A DNA stretch of 64,000 nucleotides from Paralithodes platypus (Eukaryota > Arthropoda > Malacostraca > Decapoda > Lithodidae): assembly GCA_032716605.1 (NCBI GenBank), contig CM064509.1:46271120-46335119 (forward strand). Reading direction: 5' to 3'. Of the stretch, positions 34,086 through 44,661 are shown piece after piece. The translations under genes and the position numbers were made by a program. Numbering within the stretch: position 1 is the first letter of the stretch; each line of letters begins with the position of its first letter. The notes beneath the pieces were generated by a model, which worked only from the letters and a program-made list of their open reading frames with translations, was not told where the DNA came from and did not search any database.

Positions 34086-35824
34086 CCATATCCTCTGTAG
34101 ATACCTTACTATAGTTCTCCCTGCTCCCTGCATTTCCTCGACTTTCAAGGGTCCTGTAAGCTGAAGTTTCTTCTTATTTACCCAGTTTGTAAACCTCACT
34201 AACCACGCTACTGCTTTACGGAGGCGATACCAGCAAGAAAATCTTGTGAAAAGCACATCAATGGTGTCAATGCTTGTTATTGTTATGAGTGTCCTCGCTT
34301 CCTTCTTCACCTCCAGGTCAGTATCCAGCAAGTTGGGTGATCCTTCTGGTAATGTTGGCCAGTGTGATGCATCACGCCACAGGAACTCTGGCCCCTGTAT
34401 CCACCTTTTTCTTGTCAGCATATCCTTGGCTTGTAGGCCACGAGAAGCGTCATCCCATCATGAATTATAGCTACTCTGTTGGCAACAAATGTTTGGAAGC
34501 GCTTGGTCTTATTTGTTATGTATTGAAGAACTATCATGCTATCACTCCAGAAGATAGACTCCCTGATTTCTTGTTGAAGCTCCTGTCTAAGAAGATAGTC
34601 AACTCTCGTTGCCAACACTGCTGCTGAAAGCTCCAACCTAGGAATGGTCATGTGCTTGATAGGTGTGAGACGTGACTTCCCCATGATAAATGAGCAGAAA
34701 ATATCCTCTCTATTGTTGACTAGTCTGATGTAAGATGCAGTACCATATGCTTCCTGTGACGCATCACAGAAATTGTGTATCTGGATCTCGGTACAACTTC
34801 CAAAGCCCTCTGGGATGAGACACCTTGCAATCTTAAATCTTTGAAGTTGAGGAAGATCTGCCATCCACTTAGTCCACTTCTGGATATTTTCTACCTCCAA
34901 TTCTTCGTCCCAGCCCTCTCTTGTTTTGCGTTCATTTTTAAAGATTTTCTTTGCTTGTAGCACAAATGGACATACCAATCCTAATGGATCATATAGTGAA
35001 CTAACAATGTCTTCATTCGTGTCCCACTGCACTCCGAGAGCTCTATCAACTGGTAGCAATGCAGAATCAAGGTCTAAGCTTCTTAATTCTTTGGACCGAT
35101 CCTCGGTTGGAATAGATTCAAGATTTTTTTTTCTGTTGGATGTCCACTTGGTCAATCTGAATCCCCCCAGAGAAAATAACTTGCAAAGCTCTTTTTCTAT
35201 TTCTATTGTGTCCTCTTCAGTGGCAACAGACTTGAGGCAGTCATCAGCGTAGAAATTCTCCAAAACGGTGCGAATTGTTTCAGGGTTGAATTGCTCCTTG
35301 TAATCCTCCGCTGTCTTCCTAAGAGCAAAGCTGGCACAGCAGGGACTCCAAACTCCTTCAAATAAATGTACTGCCATTTTTTAGATCTTCAGATGTTCAC
35401 CAATTATGCCATTCTTCCACCACAGGAATCTCAATACATCCCTATGGCCCTCAGATACTCGAACCTGGTGAAACATAGCCTCAATATCACCCATGATTGC
35501 GACTCGTCCCTCTCTGAAGCGAGGCAAAACTCTGATTAACTTGTTGGTCATATCTGGGCCTTGTAACACCTGTTTGTTGAGGGAGACTCCCTTTAATTCA
35601 GCTGCACAGTCAAACACAATGCGCAGCTTGTCTGGCTTGTTGGGATTAAAGACACAGTGGTGAGGTAGGTACCATGTCTTTCTAGTTTGCTCCTCATGGT
35701 CACCCTTTCCAGATTCTGCATAGCCTTTGTTCAGTAGATCTTCTATACCAGCCTTGTATTTTTGATGCAATTCAGGATTCTTAGACAATTTCCTGCCAAG
35801 ACTTTGTAATCTCTTCTTGGCCAT
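34053..35824 (-). pseudogene. Pao-2 reverse transcriptase and RNase H
   Basis: The first part (35,824-35,381) has KLRIVFDCAAELKGVSLNKQ and IMGDIEAMFHQV, the catalytic-aspartate motif. After a frame break at about 35,380 it continues with NFYADDCLKS (35,258 region; the YADD catalytic pair), GGFRLTKWTSNRK, YDPLGLVCPF and then HNFCDASQEAYGTASYI, TIPRLELSAAVLA and IFWSDSMIVLQYI of the RNase H. The last piece (34,421-34,053) contains WRDASHWPTLPEG and LTGPLKVEEMQGAGR and ends at the inserted DNA near 34,085. Catalytic residues are kept in the reverse transcriptase; frame breaks inactivate the polyprotein. Confidence 0.88.
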
Positions 35825-35871
35825 GAACCTGTTGTCTGTAAATTATGGAGGCCAGGTCATGAATGGTATAT

Positions 35872-36831
35872 CTAACTCGTAATGACCATCCTTCGCAGGA
35901 TAAATTTATTCCACACTTCCAAAACCTTTCTATCCTCCTGTGACATCTGGAGTGTAGTTCCTGCTAGGCCTTGTCCTATGTCCAACTTCCAAAATTGCTC
36001 TACTTGAGCTTCCAGTCTTGTGTCCGATCCAATATCTACTTGAAAAAAGTTGCAGACTGCCCGATCATCAGTAATTGAGTCATGAAGGGGCCCATTAACA
36101 GCCCAACCCAGGGCTGTCCTAGTAGCATAAGGGTCGTCTTCTCTCCCCTGCCTCACTTCCAAAGGAATAAGGGCACTGGGAACATCTTGACCAATGAGAA
36201 GTGTAACTCCGGAACCATGGTTGCTGGGAACGCTTACATCCTTAAGGTGAGGCCACTTGTTCACATCGGCTGCAGTCCCAATGCTGTTCTTCAAGTCTGA
36301 GAAACAGTCGAGGGCATATACTTTTGGAACTTGAATAACTTTACGCTTCTTTCTCCTTCCAGTTATTGCTGTAACCTCCAGAGCGACTTCGAAGACAACT
36401 GCATCCTTACCATTACTGATAGTCTCCAGAGATATTGTTGTTCTCTTACTATCTAGCTGGGGCTGATCCACCAAAGACTTAGAGCAGAATGTTTTGTTGC
36501 TCCCAGGATCAAGCAGGGCAAAAGTTTGCATATAGCCACACTGTCCTTTACCCCTCGCATTCACTGAGACAATGGGAAGAGCAACCTTTGACATATATGT
36601 ATTATATGGCCCACATGCACAACTCTTTGCTTCTACCTGTTGCCCTTGGGTTGCTTCACCTGATGCCCCTTGAACAGCCTTTTCACTCTCAACCAAGAAC
36701 GCTTCATGTAGTAGGTGTGAATGCTTTCTCTTGCAATCGTTCTTACATCCTCTGGGCCTTCGGCATTGACGAGCTGAGTGGTTGCTGAACTCCAAGCAGT
36801 TGAAGCACAGTCTGTTTCCCTATATATACTC
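35872..36831 (-). pseudogene. Pao-2 zinc knuckle and aspartic protease
   Basis: Begins in a nucleocapsid-like Cys/His region (ending in RRPRGCKNDCKRKHSHLLH, with a preceding Cys pair upstream of 36,795). It proceeds to the retropepsin-like region with the active-site loop FALLDPGSNKTF (about 36,500). The middle residue of the D-S/T-G triad is Pro here, a variant also found in some BEL/Pao elements. The region before 35,872 ends shortly upstream of the reverse transcriptase after a frame break. Confidence 0.8.
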
Positions 36832-38771
36832 TAATCTGTTTCTTGGATCCATCTTCTTGAACTGCTCACAATCATGCACTGTATGTTTACCTTCACATAA
36901 ATGACACTTTGGTTCCCACAATGTCCTTTCTTTAGGAGAACTAAAGTTATCTTGTCTGACGGCTGGGTGACTGTCCTGGCGGCCGAGTCATTGGAAACTT
37001 TAATATTGAAACTAGCTCCTCTCTTCTTGGGTTCATTGGAACGTCCTTTATCTTTAAACTCCCTGTGCACTGCTTCTAGTTTTCCAAATACAGGATCATT
37101 GATTTCTCCAGACACTCTCTCCAAGAATTTAACAAATTTCTGAAAGCTTGGATATTCACCAGTTCGCTGCCGAGTTTCATACACCTCTTTACGCCATCTT
37201 GATTGAAGAAACGGAGGTAGTCTCACAAGTATCTTTATCATTCGGTCTTGGGAATGTACTTCGTTGAGCATATTCATAGCCTTCAGTGTTGCCATGCATC
37301 CTCGTACTTCATCTGTGAATTCTTGAAGTGCTTCTCCGTTGTTCGGCTTGATGGGTGGCCCTTCTGTGATCTTTCTTATCAAAGCTCTGGAGATAGTATA
37401 GTTATTTCCAAATATCTCTTTCATCAGCTGTCTTGCACTCTCGTATCCCTCTGAAGGATTCATAAGAGCACAAGGTCTTATAACCCTCGCAGCCTTACCA
37501 GAGCAGTATTCTAAGAATCTATTTAGCTTATCACCACTAGAGACACTTAAATTATGCACACAACTATCAAACCCGTTCATAAAAAACCAAAACTGCATTG
37601 GGTCACCATCAAATGTCATCAAACTTGTCTTGGGCAATTTTACTGCATCTAAAAGCTGACGCTGTACCATCGTATGAGAGTCAACATGATAAAAGTCCCG
37701 ATTTTCAGCCTGGCTCATATTTTGCATTGGTCCCCACTCTTGATGTCCTTGCACAGCTTCTTGATGCTCTTCTTGCTGCGACAACAAGGGCTGGTTGTAA
37801 TTTTCCTGCAGTCCAGCCGCCCTCGTCGGCTTTACTTTGTCACCCACAAACTCGGCAAACTTCATGATCTGGTCGAATGTAAACATAGCTTCATCGGGAT
37901 TTACGGTCACATTATTTTCTTCATTAGACACTGGCCACTCATCAGCAAGTGGGTTGAGAGAAGACTGCTTAGCAGCTACAGGTTGATTCGCATCAGAGGA
38001 AGAATTCAGCTGAGAACAAGTCTTGCCAGGCACATCACAGGCAATTGGAATGGGCCTATTTAACTTAACACTTCCCAGTACTTTACCTGAAAGGTTGCCT
38101 TTTGAGCCACCCATATACCTAGCCAATGTTTCCTCTTCTGCTGCTGCTGCTTGAACTTCTGCTTCCAAATCAAGTTGTTTTAGTTGCATAGTGGTCTGCT
38201 GTTTCTCCTGCTGAAGTCGCATTTCTATTTCTTGTTGCCTAGTCTCAACTTTCTTGTGTACTGCAAGTAACCTGGCTTTAGCTTCCAGTGATGCCCTCTT
38301 TGCTGCAGCCATAGCAAGAGCACTTGATGTCCTGGACATACGGGAGCCTGATCCACTTCGTGATACACTGTCATGTTGGGTAACTGTTGCCTGAAGTTTA
38401 TCTTTTAATTGTTCATACCTCACATGGGCAAACTGCAGGGTTTCATCTATCTGTTTAAAATGACGTTGATCTATTTCAGCGGCAAGTGAACAGTATTTCT
38501 GATTAGCTTCATTGAACTTGCCATAAGCCGAATTCAACGCTGCTAATGTACTCTTTGTCTCTGAAATGTTTCCTAGCTCCACACTATCACAAAACTCCTT
38601 ATATTTCCTTGTAAACTCTGATGCATGACCAGCTCTTATATGCAACAAAAGGCGAACACGTTCTGTTTCCACACCCAAATTTTTCACTGAGCGAAATTTA
38701 CACTTTTCTCGTTCACTGCGTCGAAGATGAACACTGTTACTGTCTGCCGTTGCACTCAATGGTAATTCCAT
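36832..38771 (-). pseudogene. Pao-2 gag
   Basis: About 640 residues from the ATG at 38,771, the first ATG of the open stretch. The N-terminal third has a coiled-coil-rich region with many Glu/Gln/Lys, including a run resembling VETRQQEIEMRLQQEKQQTT. The core has LPKTSLMTFDGDPMQFWFF and EYCSGKAARVIRPCALMNP, the DUF1759-like capsid region. The frame is open to about 36,831, where it breaks just before the zinc knuckle. Long and largely intact. Confidence 0.85.
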
Positions 38772-38789
38772 AGGCAGCTCTTGTCTCAA

Positions 38790-39530
38790 CGCTGAACTGT
38801 GTGAGACATTATTATAGTATAATATGTTATCTATATATTTAAAAATTCCTTAAATAAATGTCATTAAATTTCACCCACGTTTCATTTACCATACGAAAAG
38901 TAATTCGTTTAAATTTCAATATTTTCTTAATGCAAGTTTTTTGTACCAAATGTTACTGTAATTTATTTTTAATTGTGGTTAAGCATAAGTCCAGTGACAA
39001 CAACTTCAATGTATTTACAAAGAAAACACCTCGAAGTTCAACAACAATACATATTAAATTTGGTATTCATAACGTTTCGTTCTCACAATTAACAATGCCA
39101 TGTGAATGATTATTGTTCGTAATGTCTCGTTCTTTCTTTCTGGTTTTCGTATATCCTAAATTCTTTGTACCTTTTCTCAACTCTCGTGTCTTTTATCGTT
39201 AGGTTTACAGCTTATTATTATCTTTATATTAACCCCTTTTGCTTTATATTGACTTCATGTTATTACTCTGATGCATTACATTAATTAACTTATTTGACAT
39301 ATATTCACTTTACACTGTTTCAATATATACTGTTGTTAACACTCATATGTATTTCCTTTATATTCATTCATAATTCCTCTGCGTAATGTTTCATTACTAT
39401 TGCTGTTGCTTGTTGATTGTTGATGTACAAATACTATGGCATAACGGTAATTACAGTAGCACTAGATAAACTGCAAACACAACGTAAAAGGTGATGGCAT
39501 GGCACAGTAACATGCGGGCGGTGTGACGTG
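38790..39530 (-). other. Pao-2 5' leader
   Basis: AT-rich untranslated region between the 5' LTR and gag. No other gene is seen. A primer-binding site was not identified with confidence. Confidence 0.55.
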
Positions 39531-39534
39531 ACGG

Positions 39535-40029
39535 CATGTGGCTGGTGATGGCGGCGTGACAGGTGACGGCCTCAGTGACAGGTGGTGGCAGAGGTGGTAC
39601 AGGTGCAGGCTGTGGTCCTGGAGACGGTCACTGTCCGGTATTGCTGCAACGGGGAACACAGAACTATATCCACACAGAAGTCCCCCGCCAGACACTTGTA
39701 AACAGTTACAGCAGCCTGGACACCCAAACACAGCTCAAGGGACAGAGCACACCACCCTGTCAGAGTGCCACCTTCTCACATACTCTTCGATTCCAAGTCC
39801 ACCTCACCAATCTCAGTAAAAGCCCGCCAAACTTCTGCCACGTCATCAAAGCCCGCCAAACTGGTGTGAAGCAGTTGAGCTTGCTCAAACACCAATTCGC
39901 CAATGCCCGGAACCAATACTGCGTTTATGAAACAAATAATAGTATGATAGTAAGAACAGACATGTTTACCCAGATTCAGGGCTCGAATCAATTCTAGGGT
40001 TTGATTATTTAAGTAATTAATCCTTAACA
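39535..40029 (-). repeat. Pao-2 5' LTR
   Basis: Partner of the left LTR. On the minus strand it begins TGTTAAGGATTAATTAC at 40,029. The inner edge at about 39,535 is blurred by a GTGACGG-type short repeat. Transcription of Pao-2 would start here. Confidence 0.78.
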
Positions 40030-40072
40030 CCCTTAATGCTTCCAAAACCCAATTTCTCCATCTTATTACCAG

Positions 40073-40520
40073 TCAATAGCCAAAATGCCTGGACACACAG
40101 AGTGTGAAGCAATTTAAGTCATAGGAAGAGGGAAAGACTGATTCTGGGAGAGAGTTCCAGAGCTCAGCTGTTGAATAGAAGAAAGTCTGAGAGTAACGTT
40201 TCACTCTTAGGTTGGAGAGTTGCACAGAGTAGGGTTGGGATTGTGTTGCAAGATGGGTACCACATGCCCTACGTAAAGGAGGTGGTATACACTGGGAAAG
40301 CTCTGAGGAACACTGATTATTATAGTAGCGATAGAATAGCGAAAGAGATGCAACATTGCGGCGAAGAGAGAGAGATTGCAGAGAGTTGGTGAGTGGACGG
40401 GAGTTAGTGATACGAAAGGCTTTCCTTTCAATTTTGTCTAGGAGAGCGGTGTGAGAGGTACCTCCCCACACATGTGAACAATACCCAATACTCAATGACG
40501 CGATTTTGAGCCTATTGGGG
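40073..40520 (-). pseudogene. CR1/Jockey-type LINE reverse transcriptase C-terminus
   Basis: The minus strand encodes YCSHVWGGTSHTALLDKIER, SLSLRRNVASLSLFYRYYN and FFYSTAELWNSLPESVFP, the well-known post-catalytic end of animal non-LTR reverse transcriptases. It is 5'-truncated near 40,520 and ends close to the Pao-2 LTR at 40,029. No catalytic region remains. Confidence 0.8.
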
Positions 40521-40635
40521 ATACTGTAAATACTTTGTTACCATCAGGGGTATTTAGAAACCTTTAGTTTAGTTACTTCAACCTCTGCAATTGTCTTTGA
40601 GTTAGCTGTGGGCAGAAAACTAATTTTGGAGAGGT

Positions 40636-40702
40636 AACTTCGTGGATGTCTTTCTGTGGATTCTATCCGACACGCTAAACCAGGCAACGCCATTCCTCCT
40701 TC
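40636..40702 (+). repeat. DIRS-like left inverted repeat
   Basis: 67 bp, complementary to 48,670-48,736 with three mismatches. Starts AACTTCGTGGATGTC. Confidence 0.85.
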
Positions 40703-40767
40703 AATGATATATCAAGATTAAACTAAAGACATCAACGAATGGGAAGGGGATGGAAGGGAGGGTCTAC

Positions 40768-40868
40768 ATCGTCAATGATTCCGGGGCCACTACTAAATAT
40801 TAGGTTTTCCTTCTTCCCTCCGGGACTCAAACCTATAATTTATTAGTGGCCCCTCCATCATTGACGAT
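40768..40868. repeat. Foldback in the DIRS-like 3' region (possible internal complementary region)
   Basis: Arms of 37 bp at 40,768-40,804 and 40,832-40,868 pair with a few mismatches around a 27-bp loop. A third copy of the arm occurs at 48,941-48,977, beyond the right inverted repeat. It could be the internal complementary region that DIRS elements use, or a small foldback repeat. Confidence 0.55.
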
Positions 40869-41322
40869 ATTCCTGATATCTCAAGACTAGAGGGGGGACA
40901 TTCGTGACAATATCTAACCCACTAGCAAAATACCATAGGTAGAGAAAAAGAACCATATAACAATCTTAAATTTATTGTATACAAACAATATTTTTGGTAA
41001 AAAATGGAAAGAAAGCAGATTGCGTGCTTCAAAGAAGTCTGCTTATAAAGAACCTTGCAGGTACATTAGTAAATGAATATCACATTAATTGAGATTCAAT
41101 AAAATATATTTTCCAAGAATTGTTGTATTCTTGTCCAAAAATATAAGAAGCCTTTGACCCTTCCTCGGCGTCAAGGTTCTCTAGGAACAAACAAATAATT
41201 GTATTATATACATTTGGTCCTTAATGTTAATTTGTACATACTGTATATTTTGTACAACTTATCTTCTATATCTCATAGTGTTACTATTAGTAATATATAT
41301 TATTATTATTTTTTTTTTTGGA
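40869..41322. other. DIRS-like 3' untranslated DNA
   Basis: AT-rich sequence between the foldback and the minisatellite. No gene is recognised. Confidence 0.45.
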
Positions 41323-41626
41323 CTGTATAACCAGGCTTATCAAGTATCACAGCTCGTATGCTGTATAACCAGGCTTATCAAGTATCACAGCTCGTATGCT
41401 GTATAACCAGGCTTATCAAGTATCACAGCTCGTATGCTGTATAACCAGGCTTATCAAGTATCACAGCTCGTATGCTGTATAACCAGGCTTATCAAGTATC
41501 ACAGCTCGTATGCTGTATAACCAGGCTTATCAAGTATCACAGCTCGTATGCTGTATAACCAGGCTTATCAAGTATCACAGCTCGTATGCTGTATAACCAG
41601 GCTTATCAAGTATCACAGCTCGTATG
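41323..41626. repeat. Perfect 38-bp minisatellite, 8 copies
   Basis: Eight identical head-to-tail copies of a 38-bp unit beginning CTGTATAACCAGGCTTATCA and ending CTCGTATG, with unit starts at 41,323, 41,361 and so on every 38 bp to 41,589. It lies just downstream (minus-strand sense) of the DIRS-like recombinase, so inside that element. Confidence 0.95.
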
Positions 41627-41746
41627 CTTATCATATTCTCTGGCGGAGGGTCTGAGAGTCTTGGCTCTCATTACCCGCCCCCTCCCCCCCCCCCCTTCTT
41701 TTTTACATGTAAGATAATTCTTATAACTAGTAGCACATAAGACCAA

Positions 41747-42600
41747 TTAGAACTGCTGCCGTAATGTCACACAGGTAAGTTTTGGTTTATCTAAGGCCAC
41801 AGATAGGTAGCACGTCAGAAAAGTATGATTGGATGACCACAATTGTGTATCCGCAATATCATCTATGGAACAATTATGCAAGAATCTTAATGAAACCGCC
41901 CACTTCCTGATGTCGTGGGCCCTTCCCACTACGCGCGGATTACTTTCTCGGATTACATCTACAAGCAATGATGCCAATTTTCTTCTTGTGACGCACTTAC
42001 CTGCACTATTAACCCATAAAGCTCCCTGTTGCTGAGGTTGTGACACTCTCAAATACTTTATCAGAGATTGTACTGGGCATAAAATATGGTGTGTGTCTCC
42101 GCGTTTATGCGCCGGAACAGTAAATTCAGAAAAAACATGATCGGAATGTTTATTTTTTGCGACAAAGGTGGGGCAAGGAGCAATTTGTACATTAATATTG
42201 CGTTTCCCAAACCTGAGGCAAATAGGTTCGTTTCTCATCGCCGCCAGCTCAGACACCCTGTTACCTGTGGCCAAAGCCATAAGGAACACAGCCTTCTTTA
42301 ACAGTGAATCGAAATCCGGCGCATGATTATACTTGCGCGAATGAAGAAAAGACAATGCTTTGTCAAGTGACCAGGTAGGCATGAGCTGACGGGGTGGTGG
42401 GCGAAGCTTGAAACATGCCCTCATGAACCCTTTCTCCTCTGCCTGCGGTATAGATAGCCCTGTTAAGTCATAAAAGGGAGTTCTGATAGCTGACAAATTA
42501 TTTTTCAGTGTAATTACAGAAAGGCGTTTTTGTTTCAATAAGTAATCCAAATACTTGAAGATAAAAGCTACTGATGCGTCAGTTTGCGCCGTTTCTACTA
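41747..42600 (-). pseudogene. DIRS-like tyrosine recombinase
   Basis: Site-specific recombinase expected to integrate the circular DNA copy of the element. The catalytic Arg lies in ATGNRVSELAAM (about 42,250), the His-x-x-Arg in AHDIRKWAVSLRF (about 41,900) and the nucleophilic Tyr in FLTCYLSVAL (about 41,795). The open part is 267 residues (42,550-41,747); a further N-terminal piece is readable to about 42,600 before a stop. The catalytic set is preserved, but the residue before the Tyr motif region deviates (a small deletion would be expected between the His-x-x-Arg and Tyr). Confidence 0.85.
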
Positions 42601-42757
42601 TTCAGGTCGTGAAAGACTTCCAATGCGATTGATATTGACGCCTGGTAGAAAGAGTATACTGATTGAGAAATTTATTAGTGACGCTCTCTCCTTACGGGGT
42701 TAGCCATTTGGCATTCTGAATGTCCAAAAGACAAAAGTCAGCGAGGTCTTTAGGTTG

Positions 42758-44563
42758 CTAATTGTCTCCAAGTGGAAGTATGAGATTGGGAGTGACACCT
42801 GGGTCTCGCACCACATTTTCAACTGGTGGTACCACACCTGAGCCGGCCATAGAGGTGCGATCATCGAGACTAAGCCCCGGTAACCTCGTAGTTTGTGAAC
42901 TACCTAACACATGAGTGAAGCGTCTGGAAACGGAAACAGATAGATGGAACTCCACATGTTCCAGTCTTCCATCAATACACCTGGACCCCCCGCCGCAGAT
43001 ACTTCCGGCGGGTTAGGTAGAAAGGAAGCCTGTGGTTTTCCTTGGACGCGAATAAATCCACTTGTGGAAGGTATGGCTCTGCAATCATCTGGTTGAAGAT
43101 GTTTTGCTTGAGAGCCCATTCTACTTTGGTGCTCTGTCTTCTTGACAGGGCGTCTGCCCAGACATTCGCTATGCCTGAGAGGTATGATGCATGGAGATGA
43201 ATGTTCAGCTCTTCGGCCAGAACAAATATCTCCTCTGACAACTCTAGCAACTTCCGAGACCTCGTTGACCCTTGCTTTTGAATGCAGGATACCGCATTCA
43301 AATTGTCCATTCGAAAAGCTACTGATTTCCCCCACAAGGTGGAGCCATGAGCCTGAAGGAAAAATAAAGGGACTAAAATTCTTTCGCATTGATGTGAACA
43401 TTCTCGGATTGGGACCAAAGACCTTGACCCTGATTGCCTAGGTTCGACTGATAACCCTACCTATTGTCCCTGAAGCATCCGTGCCTATCCATACCGTAGG
43501 TGGGGGAGATGTCCACGTCATTATTGAGTGCAATGTTTCTCTCCTCGCCCAGACCGATAATAAGTTGTGAATTAATTTCGGAATTCGCCATAACTTTCCC
43601 GCCGGCAACAGTGGGAAATGTTTGTTTCCTTCCAGGATTAATCTTTTTACTTTCAACCAGCCTAACTTTACAGTTACTTGAATCCAGTTGAGAGAGCCAA
43701 CCAGGGATTCCCATGTCCTTCTCATGGTAGTCAGACTGTGGAGAAACAACAACAATTTCTTTCGAAATCTGTTGTGGTTGTCCACACTCTGACTGAGAGT
43801 AAGATATGCCGTGTCCCAGACCAGCCCTATTCACTGAATTCGACTGGTTCGACTTTGCCAAGTTGACCATGAACCCTAGGGATTGAACACGGTTTTTAAT
43901 TTGAGTGACATGAATTTTGCATTGACTCTCCGATTCTGCCACCACTAGCCAGTCGTCTAAGTACCACAACACGTTGATTCCTTGATTCAATATTGGCATG
44001 AGGGCTTGCCAGACTAATTTTGTGAATATTCTCGGTGCAAGGTTCAATCCGAATAGCATTCTCTGGAAGACATAAGTCTGATGCTCTATCCTCAAAGTGA
44101 GGAATTTTTGGAACCTTTTGTTTACCGGGACGTGCCAATAGACCTCTGTCAAGTCTAACGAGCACATCCAACCTTGCGGCGGAAGTGTTAGCCTGATATG
44201 ATTCACAGTGAGCATCCTGAACGATGTGTTGTGAATGTGTCGATTCAAACAAGATAGGTCTACGACCGGTCTCTTTGGTACGAGAAAAAGTCTGAACGTG
44301 TAAACTGGGCAAGTTGGATTGACCGGGACAATGATATGCTTGGTGATAATATCCTGGACTAGTGACTCCACCTCTAAAGACACATGATTTATTTCTAGTG
44401 GTTGACGTAAACGAGGTCGCCGGAGCCACCGCCAGGGTATGCCCTTGCATACCACTGTCCGTGCCCAAGTCCGCCGGGGCCAAGCCCGGTGACACGCCCG
44501 AAATGACCCAGTTCGTTGACTGGGCTTGTCCGGCGTAACTACCCTCGTATCCAATTCGCCCAC
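42758..44563 (-). pseudogene. DIRS-like reverse transcriptase and RNase H
   Basis: RT motifs: FLVPKRPVVDLSCLNRHIHN (about 44,250), MCSLDLTEVYWHVPV with the first catalytic Asp, QRMLFGLNLAPRIFTK and VLWYLDDWLVVAES, the DIRS-type catalytic Asp pair (about 43,955). RNase H-like sequence follows: WIGTDASGTIG (about 43,470), SVAFRMDNLNAVSCI and the end LSGIANVWADALSRR (about 43,150). Frame breaks fall near 43,800 and 43,420. Between RNase H and recombinase (42,900-42,600) no further domain is seen. Confidence 0.85.
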
Positions 44564-44661
44564 GACAGGCCTCGGGAGTGAGAGAGTTTGTGATATGACT
44601 AGTTTTTTTATGGTGGTGGGGTTGGGTTAGACGACTGACTAGTTTTGGCAGATGTCGATCC

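Larger units (their letters stand above)
25313..40029 (-). mobile_element. BEL/Pao LTR retrotransposon Pao-2
   Basis: Two direct repeats of about 495 bp (25,313-25,806 and about 39,535-40,029) bracket a minus-strand gag-pol with all BEL/Pao parts: gag (38,771-36,831), zinc knuckle and protease (36,795-35,872), reverse transcriptase and RNase H (35,824-34,053), integrase (27,440-26,622) and C-terminal domain (26,621-26,163). The minus-strand LTR begins TGTTAA. An Academ-like transposon separates RNase H from integrase. I could not find a target duplication. It belongs to a different lineage from Pao-1. Several frame breaks make it non-functional. Confidence 0.85.

Noticed and set aside
41323..41626. 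CRISPR array
   Set aside because: The 38-bp units are contiguous with no unique spacers, and the context is a eukaryotic retrotransposon.
41747..42550. Bacterial or phage integrase contamination
   Set aside because: The recombinase lies beside a DIRS-type reverse transcriptase and RNase H on the same strand, so it is part of a eukaryotic element.
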